Assembly: GCA_041601945.1 (NCBI GenBank)
Contig: JBFIHG010000012.1
Span: forward strand, 1 to 60,670
Source: JBFJKD01 sp041601945
GTDB lineage: Bacteria > Pseudomonadota > Gammaproteobacteria > Pseudomonadales > Porticoccaceae
Direction: 5' to 3'
DNA: 60,670 nucleotides
Under the pieces are notes generated by a model. That model did no database searches and was not told where the DNA came from. It saw only the letters and a program-made list of their open reading frames with translations. Positions within the stretch are counted from its first letter, which is position 1; each line of letters begins with the position of its first letter. Below, in pieces: positions 34,830 to 44,894 of the stretch. Made by a program: the position numbers and the translations under genes.

Positions 34830-35167
34830 ACGAGAACGAAGTGGATACCGTTTCTGGCATTGTCCTGGAGGCGAGCGCATCCCTGTCCGTGGATCAATTG
34901 CAGCAGGCCTGTGCGGTGGAATTGGCCTTTGTGGTAGAGCTTGTCGAGGAAGGCGTACTGGAGTTGCAAGCAGCGGATGCCAACGTGGCGCAGACGCAAC
35001 CGCCGGAAAACTGGTGTTTCTCCGTGGAATGTGTGCAACGCTTACGCACCGCGCGGCGACTGCGGCAAGACCTGGAGATTAATGTCGCCGGCGTTGCGGT
35101 GATTCTCGATCTACTGGATCAGGTGCGCGCGCTCGAGCGTAAACTGACACAACGCGCGCACTTGTGA
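34826..35167 (+). CDS. cbpM: CbpA modulator CbpM, MerR-like fold
   Basis: A 113-residue protein that in E. coli binds the J-domain of CbpA and blocks its co-chaperone and DNA-binding activity. LSVDQLQQACAVELAFVVELVEEGVLEL resembles the winged-helix part and RTARRLRQDLEINVAGVAVILDLLDQVRALERKL the helical half. It begins with GTG inside the cbpA stop (GTGA), so the inhibitor is co-translated with its target. Confidence 0.93.
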   Translation: MNENEVDTVSGIVLEASASLSVDQLQQACAVELAFVVELVEEGVLELQAADANVAQTQPPENWCFSVECVQRLRTARRLRQDLEINVAGVAVILDLLDQVRALERKLTQRAHL

Positions 35168-35258
35168 CTCGGCACCTTTGCCACCGCAAAGGGCGCGTTT
35201 AATTCGCGACAAAATTTTACAGCGCAATACAATCAGGTACCCGATTGCCCGCCTCACA

Positions 35259-35280
35259 TTAGCTATCGATCAGCTATCGA
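35259..35280. repeat. 11-bp tandem duplication at the thiolase stop codon
   Basis: TTAGCTATCGA and TCAGCTATCGA adjoin with one mismatch (35259-35269, 35270-35280). The TGA stop of the thiolase gene (35272-35270, minus strand) is at the junction. Confidence 0.85.
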
Positions 35281-36448
35281 GTCGCTCGATAATAGTCGCA
35301 TTAGCGGTGCCGCCGCCTTCGCAGATGGCGAGTAATCCATAGCGCAATTTACGTCGCTCCAACTCGTTCAACAGGGTGGTCATCAGCTTCGCGCCGGTGC
35401 AACCCAGGGGGTGACCGTTGGCCTGAGCGCCACCATTGACGTTTAGCTTGTTCATATCGGCACCGACCGCCTTGGCCCACGCCAGTGGCACGGGGCCAAA
35501 CGCTTCGTTGACCTCGTACAGATCGATATCGTCAATCGTCAGACCGGTACGCTCCAGCACTTTCAGGGTAGCGGGTATGGGGCCTTCGAGCATAATCACC
35601 GGATCGGAGCCGACCACTGCGAGACCGTGGATGCGCGCCCGGGGTTTAAGGCCATACTTTTTTACAGCCTGTTCATTAGCAATCATGACTGCCGCCGAAC
35701 CGTCGCTGATCTGGCTGGCGCTGCCGGGGGTGACCATGCCGCCTTCGGCCATGGGTTGCAAGCCACGCATGGCTTCGATGGTCGCGTTGCCGCGAATGCC
35801 TTCGTCTTCATCGTGGATAAACGCTGAGCCATCGGGCAGGGTTAACTCAATGGGCAGAATTTCCTGGCGAAACTTTCCGGATTTAGTGGCCGCGGCAGCT
35901 TTGATATGACTTTGGTAACCGAACTGATCGAGTTCTTCCCGGGTCAGGTGGTATTTTTTGGCGAGCAGTTCGGCACCGCTGAACTGGCTGAATTCGATAC
36001 CCGGATAACGCTCTTCCAGACGCTGTCCTTTTGGTTTGCCGCGCCCCTTGTCGAGGCCGTCCAGCACGTTGGAAAACATCGGCACCGTACTCATGGACTC
36101 TACGCCACCGGCGATGACCACATCCTGCGTTCCGGACATCACTGCCTGTGCGGCAAAGTGAATTGCCTGCTGGGCGGATCCACACTGGCGGTCGATGGTA
36201 ACGCCGGGCACGCTCTCACCGAGTTTCGACGATAGCGCCACATTGCGCGCGATGTTGCCAGCCTGCGCGCTGTTTTGCGAGACGCAGCCGAAAATCACGT
36301 CGTCGACGGCCTGTGGATCGATGCCGACCTGATCGATCAATCCGTCGATCAATATAGCCCCCAGATCAATGGGGTGAATGGTGCTCAGGCGACCTCCTTT
36401 TTTTCCGGTGGCGGTGCGCAGTGCGCCGACAATATAGGCTTCGGCCAT
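35270..36448 (-). CDS. acetyl-CoA C-acyltransferase (thiolase)
   Basis: A 392-residue thiolase for the last step of beta-oxidation. Nucleophilic Cys89 lies in IDRQCGSAQQ, the catalytic His in NEAFGPVPLAWA and NGHPLGCTGA, and the second Cys in AICEGGGTANATIIERL. The EGGG-x-ANATIIERL ending resembles thiolases of steroid and aromatic-acid breakdown rather than classical FadA. The ATG at 36448 follows AGAGGAC; the longer frame is not needed. It stands alone on the minus strand, so its partners are unknown. Confidence 0.93.
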   Translation of the reverse strand: MAEAYIVGALRTATGKKGGRLSTIHPIDLGAILIDGLIDQVGIDPQAVDDVIFGCVSQNSAQAGNIARNVALSSKLGESVPGVTIDRQCGSAQQAIHFAAQAVMSGTQDVVIAGGVESMSTVPMFSNVLDGLDKGRGKPKGQRLEERYPGIEFSQFSGAELLAKKYHLTREELDQFGYQSHIKAAAATKSGKFRQEILPIELTLPDGSAFIHDEDEGIRGNATIEAMRGLQPMAEGGMVTPGSASQISDGSAAVMIANEQAVKKYGLKPRARIHGLAVVGSDPVIMLEGPIPATLKVLERTGLTIDDIDLYEVNEAFGPVPLAWAKAVGADMNKLNVNGGAQANGHPLGCTGAKLMTTLLNELERRKLRYGLLAICEGGGTANATIIERLDS

Positions 36449-36689
36449 GACATAGTCCTCTGTTAAGAATTGGGCAGGTGGTGCTGGTGTGACCGTCAGG
36501 TGTTGGCCAGCGTGTTGTGCAACGCGCTGTGCATTGCCGGAATTAAATCCCGCTACCTGAGTAGGATGGCCTCGGTAGCGCGAGGCGGTATTAAAACCCA
36601 CAATACCGCCGTGAATCAATTTAACTTAACGGGCCGCAGTGCTCGGGCAGTCGTTAAACAGGTGGACGTGAAGCACCTGACAACGTTTT

Positions 36690-37910
36690 TCAGGAGGCAA
36701 TATGCAATTGGTTGCGGCCATCGTTCTTGGCTCGGTATAGCGCCTTGTCCGCGGCGTCCATAACCACCTGGAAATTGTCAACTCGTTGTACGTTGTCCGC
36801 CAGGCCGATGCTGACCGAGACGCGCACCCGATTGCTGCGTCGAGTCGCGCCGCGTTTGCGCTGACCAGCCTTTTGCTGGCGGGGACGCAATTTGTGGTCG
36901 CGAATCACCATTTCGTAATTGTGAATATCGGTGCGCAAAGTCTCCAGCTCAGCGGCGACTTCGTCACTGCTTTTGCCGTTAAACAACACGCAAAACTCTT
37001 CCCCGCCGTAACGGTAGGCGCGCCCGCCCCCTTTTACTCGCGACAGAATGGCGGCAACTATTTTTAGCACCTGGTCCCCGAGATCGTGGCCATGGGTGTC
37101 GTTAATTTTTTTAAAATGGTCGATATCGATCATGGCTACTGAATAGATTGGTGCCACGGACTTGGCGGCACGTTGCAGTGCCCTGCGATTTTCCAGTGAG
37201 GTAAGTTCATCCCGATAGGCCAAATTCAACAGGGTGTAGACCTGACTGGCCAACAATAGCAGTCCAATACTCGAAAACAGTGTTGCGGACAACTGTGGCA
37301 GATGAAACCAGGCAAACGTGGCAAATAGCAACAGAGAGCAGCCGAGCAGGCTGACCTCGGTACTGCTGTTGCGGGTGGCCACGGTGATGAGACCGCCCGC
37401 AAACGCCACGACAAATAGCCAGCCAGCGGTAGAAGACAGTTTCAGTGCAAAAAAAGCGGTGGCGCTAAACTCCATGGTCTGTTGCGCAAACCATGCTGGT
37501 TGCCACTCGATCAGACGACCTGCAACCAGTAGTAGCAGTGGCCCAAGGGCGATGCCGAACAGGCTGAGGGGATGACGTAGCCCCAACTCGGGCAGGGCAT
37601 GTAGTGTCATCAGGAGCAGCGGCACGGCGAGGGTTAGTGCGACAAATATTTGTCGTGCGGGTTCTTTTTCGATACTGGTTTGCAGATAGTGCTGAATCAC
37701 CCAGTACGTCAGCAGCATACTGATAGTCAGGGCAGTTTCGCGGGCCTGATTGGCCAGCAGTGCCAGTATTGCCCCCAGCCCGAGGAAAATATATGGCAGC
37801 TGTTGTAGCAGCGCGAGTTGGTTGGCGCTCAAGTTCGCGGTCTGCCAGTATAAAATAAGGGCGAACAACAGGCATAATACCAATGCCAGTCCGCGGTGTA
37901 GTGGCTGCAA
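36690..37910 (-). CDS. membrane diguanylate cyclase (GGDEF)
   Basis: A 406-residue signalling protein: about six to eight membrane helices over residues 5-215, then a GGDEF domain (about 235-400) with DRDELTSLENRR-type start (AYRDELTSLENRRAL), DHFKKINDTHGHDLGD and the active-site motif GGEEF. It should make cyclic di-GMP. An insert with many Lys/Arg (HKLRPRQQKAGQRKRGATRR) interrupts the domain after the active site, where a product-inhibition site would be. Membrane sensing input unknown. Confidence 0.93.
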   Translation of the reverse strand: MQPLHRGLALVLCLLFALILYWQTANLSANQLALLQQLPYIFLGLGAILALLANQARETALTISMLLTYWVIQHYLQTSIEKEPARQIFVALTLAVPLLLMTLHALPELGLRHPLSLFGIALGPLLLLVAGRLIEWQPAWFAQQTMEFSATAFFALKLSSTAGWLFVVAFAGGLITVATRNSSTEVSLLGCSLLLFATFAWFHLPQLSATLFSSIGLLLLASQVYTLLNLAYRDELTSLENRRALQRAAKSVAPIYSVAMIDIDHFKKINDTHGHDLGDQVLKIVAAILSRVKGGGRAYRYGGEEFCVLFNGKSSDEVAAELETLRTDIHNYEMVIRDHKLRPRQQKAGQRKRGATRRSNRVRVSVSIGLADNVQRVDNFQVVMDAADKALYRAKNDGRNQLHIAS

Positions 37911-38093
37911 TTTGTTGCCTTAGATACGGTCGAGGATTGTGAAGTATCGCTTTTTTTTGCTATTGGGGGCAAATGCCCCGCCTCTGTGCGCAACGGCGGG
38001 TGTGGGTGTCCAGGCAGGTAAATGAGTACCTCGCGTAATGCGAAGGAAAGTGTGGCGCGGTTAATTTGGGCATTTCCGGGGAGCACGATTGCC

Positions 38094-38273
38094 ATGGGTG
38101 ACATTTTGCCGTTTCGCAAACGGCGAGCTCAGGATAAAAATACGGGCCTGTGCCGTCACGGTTTTCATCGCTGGAAAATTTTTAACGATAAACAGTTCGA
38201 CGTGCAGCGTGGCAAATTGGTGACTGTACACCGCTGTGAACGCTGTGGGATTGAAAAAGTAACACTAGCTTGA
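38094..38273 (+). CDS. small Cys/His-containing protein of unknown function
   Basis: 59 residues from the ATG at 38094 (GGGGAG upstream), starting MGDILPFRKRRAQ. LCRHGFHRW and VHRCERCG form two Cys/His pairs, suggesting a zinc knuckle. Similar small proteins occur next to ppnN-like genes in related bacteria, as far as I recall. Role unknown. Confidence 0.6.
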   Translation: MGDILPFRKRRAQDKNTGLCRHGFHRWKIFNDKQFDVQRGKLVTVHRCERCGIEKVTLA

Positions 38274-38367
38274 TGCTTGGTACTTGCTGGTGACTTCTGG
38301 CAATACGTGTCGACGCGGTCAATGTGCCGCGCATTAAATCCAAAATTGCTAGTTCAGGAAAAATACT

Positions 38368-39738
38368 ATGCCGTATCCCGTTTGTGATGCACTGATCTTA
38401 CCTCAGGGCAAACTGGACGTATTGTCCCGCGCGGAAGTCAGTAAATTACTCGATACCAGTCAGGGGGGACTCTACAATTTATTTCGCAATTGTGCGCTGG
38501 CGGTGCTCAGTTGTGGTGGTGCGCTGGACGATGGCAAAGAGCTACTGGAGCGCTATACCACCTTCGAGATTGAGGTATTACAGGAAGAGCGGGGCCTGCA
38601 GCTGGCGCTAACGGGGGCGCCCGCAGAGGCTTTTGTCGATGGCACAATGATTCGCGGAATTTCCGAGCACCTGTTCGCGGTGCTGCGCGACCTGCTCTAC
38701 GTCGGCGTCGAAATCGACGAAGACCCGCGCTTTGATCTCTCCACATCCGACGGCATTACCAACGCCGTGTTTCACATTCTGCGCAACGCCAATGCCATGC
38801 GCCCGCTGGACAATCCCGGCCTGGCGGTGTGTTGGGGCGGACATTCCATTAGTCGCGAGGAGTACGATTACTCCAAGCAGGTCGGTTACGAAATGGGTTT
38901 GCGCGGACTGGATATCTGTACCGGTTGTGGTCCGGGGGCCATGAAAGGTCCGATGAAAGGCGCCACCATCGGCCATGCCAAGCAGCGCATTAGCACTGGC
39001 CGCTACCTGGGTATATCCGAACCGGGAATTATTGCGGCCGAATCTCCCAACCCGATTGTTAACGATCTGATTATCATGCCGGATATTGAAAAGCGTCTCG
39101 AAGCGTTCGTGCGTCTCGGGCACGCGGTGGTGGTATTTCCGGGTGGCGTCGGTACCGCCGAAGAAATTCTTTATCTCCTGGGGGTGTTACTGCACCCTGT
39201 TAACGCCGCAGTGCCGTTCCCGTTGGTGTTTACCGGGCCGGCATCCAGCCGTGGGTATTTCGAACAGATTGATCATTTCATTGGCGCCACCCTGGGGGCC
39301 GAGGCACAAAACCACTATCAGATCATTGTCGATGATGCGGTGGCCGTGGCGCGCGCGGTACAGGCCGGGACACAGCAGGTGCGCGCCCATCGCAAGCAAC
39401 GCGGCGACGCCTATTACTTTAACTGGTCGCTGCACGTCGATCAGCAGTTTCAGGTACCGTTTATTCCCAATCACGACAATATGCGTTCTCTGACGCTGAC
39501 CCGAGATCAGGATAGCCATTTACTGGCGGCCAATTTGCGCCGTGCGTTTTCCGGTGTTGTGGCTGGTAATGTTAAAGAGGAAGGGATTCGCGCCATCGAG
39601 CAGCATGGTCGTTTTGCGATTCGCGGCGATGCCGACATTATGACGGCGATGGACCAATTGCTGGGCTCGTTTGTCGCGCAACAGCGCATGAAGTTGCCCG
39701 GCAAGGTGTATCAGCCCTGTTACGAGATAATGCGGTAG
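38368..39738 (+). CDS. ppnN: nucleotide 5'-monophosphate nucleosidase
   Basis: Splits purine and pyrimidine nucleoside monophosphates to base and ribose phosphate; in E. coli the activity is stimulated by (p)ppGpp. The 456-residue protein matches PpnN (454) in order: N-terminal DUF4478-type domain, central LOG/Rossmann domain with GCGPGAMKGPMKGA and the motif PGGVGTAEE, and a C-terminal DUF3412-type domain. GGAAAAATACT precedes the ATG. Confidence 0.93.
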   Translation: MPYPVCDALILPQGKLDVLSRAEVSKLLDTSQGGLYNLFRNCALAVLSCGGALDDGKELLERYTTFEIEVLQEERGLQLALTGAPAEAFVDGTMIRGISEHLFAVLRDLLYVGVEIDEDPRFDLSTSDGITNAVFHILRNANAMRPLDNPGLAVCWGGHSISREEYDYSKQVGYEMGLRGLDICTGCGPGAMKGPMKGATIGHAKQRISTGRYLGISEPGIIAAESPNPIVNDLIIMPDIEKRLEAFVRLGHAVVVFPGGVGTAEEILYLLGVLLHPVNAAVPFPLVFTGPASSRGYFEQIDHFIGATLGAEAQNHYQIIVDDAVAVARAVQAGTQQVRAHRKQRGDAYYFNWSLHVDQQFQVPFIPNHDNMRSLTLTRDQDSHLLAANLRRAFSGVVAGNVKEEGIRAIEQHGRFAIRGDADIMTAMDQLLGSFVAQQRMKLPGKVYQPCYEIMR

Positions 39739-39781
39739 TTACATTTATTCATTTGTTATCTACTATTTCGAGAAAGACTTT

Positions 39782-40993
39782 ATGGGCGCTATGTATCGCT
39801 CCCTGCTCGGATTGCCGAAAAGTGTGTGGGCGTTGGGGCTGGTATCGTTGTTCATGGACATGTCCTCGGAACTGGTGCACAGCCTGCTGCCGGTGTTTAT
39901 GGGCACGGTACTTGGCGCCAGCATGGTTACTATCGGCCTGATTGAGGGCATTGCCGAAGGTGCCGGCGCCATCATCAAAGTATTGTCGGGGGCCTGCAGT
40001 GACTTTGTACGCCGCCGCAAATTGTTAGTGGTTATTGGCTATGGTCTGGCGGCACTTAGTAAACCGTTGTTTCCCCTGGCCACCGCGATTGGCTGGGTGT
40101 TTACCGCGCGCTGTGTGGACCGCATTGGCAAGGGCATTCGTGGCGCGCCGCGCGACGCGTTGATTGCGGATATCACGCCCGCCGCGTCCCGTGGTGCCGC
40201 CTACGGTTTGCGCCAGGCGCTGGATTCCGTGGGGGCGTTTCTGGGTCCGCTATTGGCGTTGGTGTTTATGGCGCTTCTGGCCAACGATATCACCGCCGTC
40301 CTGTGGATTGCGGTGGTGCCAGCATTGATTGCTGTTGCACTACTGACGGCGGTGCGCGAACCGCAATTGCTACAGTCTCCGCGGCCAGCCAGCGCGCGCC
40401 TGAATATGACCACATTGTGGCGCTTGCCAGGGGAGTTGTGGTTGGTGGTGCTGCTCGGCAGCGTGTTCAGTCTGGCGCGCTTCAGCGAGGCGTTCCTGGT
40501 GTTGCGTGCCTTCGATGTAGGCCTTGATATTGGTCTGGTGCCGCTGGTAATGATCGTTATGAATGTGGCCTACGCGCTGACGGCCTATCCGGCGGGGTAT
40601 GCCGCTGACCGCGGTCACCAGCGGACCTTGCTGTTAGCGGGCCTGGTTATTTTGATTGCTGCCGATCTGGTACTGGCTAACGCGCGGGCTGTGCTTGCAG
40701 TTTTTGCAGGGGCTGCGCTGTGGGGCGTGCATATGGGACTGACCCAGGGTTTGTTGGCGCAGTTGGTTGCCGCCCACGCACCAGACGCTCAGCGCGGCAC
40801 CGCGTTTGGCGTTTTTAATTTATGTACCGGCGTGATGTTAATTGTGGCCAGCGTGGTGGCGGGGCTGTTGTGGGACAATTTTGGTGCTGCGGCAACCTTT
40901 GTGGTGGCGGGCGGGTGCGCCGCTGCAGTGGCCATCATGGTGTTGGTCTATCGGCCCGTCTGGCAAACATCGGAGTTTGCCAGACGGGAATAG
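39782..40993 (+). CDS. MFS transporter (MJ1317-like group)
   Basis: A 403-residue, twelve-helix membrane carrier. SLFMDMSSELVHSLLPVF in helix 1 and DRIGKGIRGAPRDALIAD between helices 4 and 5 are typical of a group of MFS proteins of unknown substrate. It reads in the same direction as ppnN with only 43 bases between them and may be cotranscribed. Confidence 0.88.
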   Translation: MGAMYRSLLGLPKSVWALGLVSLFMDMSSELVHSLLPVFMGTVLGASMVTIGLIEGIAEGAGAIIKVLSGACSDFVRRRKLLVVIGYGLAALSKPLFPLATAIGWVFTARCVDRIGKGIRGAPRDALIADITPAASRGAAYGLRQALDSVGAFLGPLLALVFMALLANDITAVLWIAVVPALIAVALLTAVREPQLLQSPRPASARLNMTTLWRLPGELWLVVLLGSVFSLARFSEAFLVLRAFDVGLDIGLVPLVMIVMNVAYALTAYPAGYAADRGHQRTLLLAGLVILIAADLVLANARAVLAVFAGAALWGVHMGLTQGLLAQLVAAHAPDAQRGTAFGVFNLCTGVMLIVASVVAGLLWDNFGAAATFVVAGGCAAAVAIMVLVYRPVWQTSEFARRE

Positions 40994-41023
40994 CCGCTGA
41001 TCAGGATGGCGCGTTCACTCCGG

Positions 41024-41923
41024 TCAGTTTTTCGGGCTGTGGGCCGCGACGTAATTGCCGATCGCCTGGATTGCCTGTTTGCCTTCGGGAATCATCATCG
41101 CCATCAAATGCCACACGTGCATCATGCCGTCCCACACTTCCAGAGTGACTTCGGCCCCGGCCGCTCGCGCCCGTTCGTTGAGATTACGGCTATCGTCCAG
41201 CAATACTTCTTCGCTGCCGACTTGAATCAGCAGCGGGGGTAGTCCAGACAGGTCGGCGAACAGTGGTGATGCGAGGGTAGATTTTGGATCTTGCCCGGCC
41301 AGATACTGATCGCGCATCCAGCGCAGCGCAGCCGGGGTTAATAGCGGGTCGTCAGCGGCCTTGCTGGTCATGGTGCCGCTCTCCAGGGTCAGGTCGACCC
41401 AGGGGGACAGACAGATACCTGCGGCGGGTAGCGGTAAACCTGCCTGTTTGATGGACAGCAAAGTGGCGATGGTGAGTCCGCCCCCGGCGGAATCACCGGC
41501 AATAAACAGACTTTGCGCTGGACAACCTTCCTGTAGCAGGCCGCGATAGGCCGCCAGCGCATCGTCCACCGCCGCGGGAAATGGATGTTCCGGGCCAAGA
41601 CGGTAATCGAGTATCAAGGCGCGGGCCTGGGCTGCATCCGCGATAGCGGACACCATATCCCGATGGCTGGCGGGTGAACCGATAACGTAACCACCACCGT
41701 GTAGATACAGAATGGTTCGGTTTGCGCTATGCACGGCGGGCTCGGCCCATTCGCCCTTGACGCCGCCCACCAGGGCTGCCGCCCCCGGTCTGCGCCGCGC
41801 CGTTAATTTCGACATTTTCTCCAGGGTGGCGCGCTCTTCGTCTACCGAGCCGCTGGCACCCAGTTTACGTTTCAACGTCAGACGTGTGATTCCGGCGGCG
41901 ATCTTGCTTCTGATACTGGCCAT
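41024..41923 (-). CDS. alpha/beta hydrolase of the hormone-sensitive lipase family
   Basis: A 299-residue esterase. The oxyanion motif HGGGYVIG, nucleophile elbow GDSAGG, and the Asp/His pair in VWDGMMHVWH are all present. The ATG at 41923 (after AGGGGTAAGC) gives the usual family length. Such enzymes hydrolyse short- to medium-chain esters. It is convergent with the MFS gene, 30 bases apart. Confidence 0.92.
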   Translation of the reverse strand: MASIRSKIAAGITRLTLKRKLGASGSVDEERATLEKMSKLTARRRPGAAALVGGVKGEWAEPAVHSANRTILYLHGGGYVIGSPASHRDMVSAIADAAQARALILDYRLGPEHPFPAAVDDALAAYRGLLQEGCPAQSLFIAGDSAGGGLTIATLLSIKQAGLPLPAAGICLSPWVDLTLESGTMTSKAADDPLLTPAALRWMRDQYLAGQDPKSTLASPLFADLSGLPPLLIQVGSEEVLLDDSRNLNERARAAGAEVTLEVWDGMMHVWHLMAMMIPEGKQAIQAIGNYVAAHSPKN

Positions 41924-42059
41924 ACAGCTTACCCCTGTGTGCGGATTTTTATGGAATACTGATGGTCGGAAGTGTGCAACAAAGTATCGCAGCCTGCAAT
42001 TGACAGGTGCAATCGGTGAACGCAATAAGATGGGTGAACTGCGCGGGAGAAAGATTTTC

Positions 42060-42896
42060 ATGGGGCAACGGCGTCGGTACATACTATTGGGGCGCGTCGT
42101 TGCGATGGTTGCGCTGCTGGCGCACAGCGGCGCGTACGGGTCTTCCTGCTTTGTGATGGCAGAGAACTATTACGAGCAGATCTATTGCGAAATTCGCGCG
42201 CTGGGTCGCGGCGATGACTTACCGCCGTTCATTGATTTTCGTAACAACGATGCGGTGACTCAGGCACTGTTGTTAAAACGCCCTGCTGCCCGTCTGGGGA
42301 TTGTGGTGGCGGAGCCTGAAGTTCCGATAACGGCAACCAAAGTGGAACGCGCGACGCACGATGCAGTGGCCCATTCTTCCCACCCAGTGGCGCAGCCGAT
42401 GCCGGGGTCCAGTGCGCTTGCTGCATGCACCCGCGACGGCCACAGCATTCGCTGTGCAGCCGCGCACTATCAACTGGTGGGCAATCGCGCCAATCGCCAT
42501 CTGGCAGCGAATGCCCTGAATCCTGAGCAGCGTCTGAATCTACGCCAATTCGCTGGCAGTACTAGCCCCAATGCCCTGGCGCAGTATCTGCGGGACAGCT
42601 ATGGGCGCTATCTGGAAAAAATGTTGGCGATCGGTCTGGGTGCGGTGACCCTGAGTTACCGCAAGTTTGAGTTTATCTATCATGATGTGACCGCCAGGGG
42701 CGCTGATTTTAGTGCGCGTTTCGAAACCATGTACACGTTTCTCAAACGCGATAAACAAAGTATGGATGTTGCAGGGGCTACACCCGATCCCGGTGCGACG
42801 CCCCTGACGGCGTGCGAGTTGTTTGCGGCGCGCATCATCGCCTGCGATGGGGGCAACAGAAACTTCCTGTTCGTCAAAACTGGTGGTATGCGCTAA
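42060..42896 (+). CDS. exported protein of unknown function
   Basis: 278 residues from the ATG at 42060 (GGGAGA ten bases upstream); two in-frame upstream starts are less likely. Residues 1-30 form a signal peptide ending near HSGAYGSS. Seven Cys residues in the mature part are compatible with disulfides. The middle contains a Pro/Ala/Thr linker. I recognise no domain. Confidence 0.6.
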   Translation: MGQRRRYILLGRVVAMVALLAHSGAYGSSCFVMAENYYEQIYCEIRALGRGDDLPPFIDFRNNDAVTQALLLKRPAARLGIVVAEPEVPITATKVERATHDAVAHSSHPVAQPMPGSSALAACTRDGHSIRCAAAHYQLVGNRANRHLAANALNPEQRLNLRQFAGSTSPNALAQYLRDSYGRYLEKMLAIGLGAVTLSYRKFEFIYHDVTARGADFSARFETMYTFLKRDKQSMDVAGATPDPGATPLTACELFAARIIACDGGNRNFLFVKTGGMR

Positions 42897-43037
42897 GCGG
42901 TCGTACTGGAGGAAGATAAGACTGGATTCAGTACGACCTTTGGCGAAACGCGTTTAGACACGTCGTAATTAACGCCGTTGTCGCCGCCATAGGCTGACTG
43001 AGCGATTAGACTATTGTGGATTAACGGAGGGTTACTT

Positions 43038-43478
43038 ATGGAATTACCCGCGAGCGGCGGCTGCCTGTGCGGTGCTGTCAGATATCAGGTTACTGCCGAG
43101 CCCTTCGGCCACATCAACTGCCATTGTCGCGCCTGTCGGCTGGCCACGGGGGGTGCTTTTGTGGGAGCCCTGGCGGTGCCAGTAGACGCTGTGATGGTTA
43201 CCGGTGATTACCGCGAATATGCCTGCGAAGGGGATAGCGGTAACCGGGTGCACCGGGCATTTTGTGGGCACTGCGGAAGTACGCTGCTGGCGCGCACTAC
43301 CCGTATTCCGGAAATGCGCCTGGTGTTCGCCGCCACCCTCGATAAACCTGAGCAGTTCGCGCCCGAAGTTAATTGTTGGGTAGCGATGGCGCTGCCCTGG
43401 GTGCCGCTGGACCCTGGTCTGCCAGCTTTTAAAGGCGACCCACCGGGGGCTCTTGCGGGGCGACGCAAGCCGGTTTGA
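43038..43478 (+). CDS. GFA-domain zinc protein
   Basis: A 146-residue protein of the glutathione-dependent formaldehyde-activating family fold. Zinc Cys motifs are GGCLCGAV, INCHCRACR and AFCGHCGS in the standard order. Most members are uncharacterised and few act on formaldehyde. AACGGAGG precedes the ATG. Confidence 0.92.
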   Translation: MELPASGGCLCGAVRYQVTAEPFGHINCHCRACRLATGGAFVGALAVPVDAVMVTGDYREYACEGDSGNRVHRAFCGHCGSTLLARTTRIPEMRLVFAATLDKPEQFAPEVNCWVAMALPWVPLDPGLPAFKGDPPGALAGRRKPV

Positions 43479-43548
43479 TCTCAGGTGTGCTGGTTAAGCA
43501 GCGCCCCATGCTGTGGTAAATCCAGGTGCGATACACCTGCACACAACG

Positions 43549-44730
43549 TTAGAAAAACGCCTGAATTCCCGTTTGCGCGCGCCCCAGGATCAGCGCGTGA
43601 ATATCGGCAGTACCCTCGTAGGTGTTGACCACTTCCAGATTGAGCATATGGCGCATCACCGGGTATTCGTCCGAGATGCCATTGCCGCCGAGCATATCCC
43701 GCGCCTGCCGGGCGATGTCGAGCGCTTTGACGCAATTGTTGCGTTTCATCATGGAAATTAATTCCGGAGCGAGCAGCCCCTGATCTTTCAAACGTGCAGC
43801 AGAGAGGGAACCGAGTAGACCAAGATTGATGTCGGTTTGCATATTGGCCAGTTTCATCTGAATCAGCTGGTTGGCAGCCAGCGGGCGGCCGAACTGTTGG
43901 CGATCCAGGGTGTATTGCAACGCCGCGCGCCAGCAGGTTTCCGCGGCACCCAGCGCGCCGAAGGAAATTCCCAGGCGGGCGCTGTTGAGGCAGCCGAAGG
44001 GTCCTGCCAAGCCCTTCACATTGGGTAACAATTGCTCCTCGGTGACAAACACATCGTCCATCACGATTTCACCGGTGATGGAGGCGCGCAACGCCAGCTT
44101 GCCGGAAATTTTCGGCGCCGATAATCCATCCATACCTTTTTCGAGGACAAAGCCGCGAATAATACCGTCGTCGGTTTTTGCCCAGACCACGAATACATCG
44201 GCGATTGGCGAATTGCTGATCCACATTTTGGTGCCAGTGAGGCGGTAGCCGCCGGTGACAGTGCGCGCCCGGGTTTTCATGCCGCCGGGATCGGAGCCGT
44301 GGTCCGGTTCGGTCAGTCCGAAACAACCGACCCATTCGCCGCTTGCCAGAGGGGGTAAATATTTTTCTCGCTGTTGTTCCGTGCCGTAGGTGTAAATCGG
44401 GTACATCACCAGACTCGACTGCACGCTCATCATGGAGCGATAACCGGAATCCACCCGTTCGATTTCCCGGGCAATCAAGCCGTAGCTCACATAGTTGGTG
44501 GCGGAACAGCCGTAGCCGTTCAGAGTCGGGCCGAGCAATCCCAGGGCGCCCATTTCGCGAAAAATATCGCGGTCCGTGTGTTCATCGCGAAATGCCTGTT
44601 GTACCCGCGGCAACAGGTTTTCCTGGGCGTACTGGTGGGTGGTGGCTGCGATAAGGCGCTCTTCATCGGACAGCTGTTCGTTGATTAAAAAAGGGTCTTC
44701 CCAGTTGAATTTCGCCCAATCGCCAGCCAT
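43549..44730 (-). CDS. gcdH: glutaryl-CoA dehydrogenase
   Basis: Oxidises and decarboxylates glutaryl-CoA to crotonyl-CoA, using FAD. The 393-residue protein has GCFGLTEPDHGSDPGGM, TGTKMWISNSPIADV and the catalytic Glu in TYEGTADIHALILGRAQTG, a combination specific to this branch of acyl-CoA dehydrogenases. Glutaryl-CoA comes from lysine or from beta-oxidation of pimeloyl-CoA, so it could serve the bad operon at 4467-8214. Confidence 0.95.
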   Translation of the reverse strand: MAGDWAKFNWEDPFLINEQLSDEERLIAATTHQYAQENLLPRVQQAFRDEHTDRDIFREMGALGLLGPTLNGYGCSATNYVSYGLIAREIERVDSGYRSMMSVQSSLVMYPIYTYGTEQQREKYLPPLASGEWVGCFGLTEPDHGSDPGGMKTRARTVTGGYRLTGTKMWISNSPIADVFVVWAKTDDGIIRGFVLEKGMDGLSAPKISGKLALRASITGEIVMDDVFVTEEQLLPNVKGLAGPFGCLNSARLGISFGALGAAETCWRAALQYTLDRQQFGRPLAANQLIQMKLANMQTDINLGLLGSLSAARLKDQGLLAPELISMMKRNNCVKALDIARQARDMLGGNGISDEYPVMRHMLNLEVVNTYEGTADIHALILGRAQTGIQAFF

Positions 44731-44894
44731 CGCTGTCTCCCGAATACGCGCCGTAGCAGTGAGATAAATGTATAACGGCGCGCACTATAACGCTTACCCG
44801 CGGCGATGCAAAATAGCGCGGCGTGTCACACTACGCTTGCGCCGCTCCCTGTACCCTGCCAATATATTTTTCTACTTGCCTGTGGACCGACACC

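Noticed and set aside
36470..36763. Rightward ORF between thiolase and GGDEF genes
   Set aside because: It runs antisense into the diguanylate cyclase 3' end and has no protein-like features.
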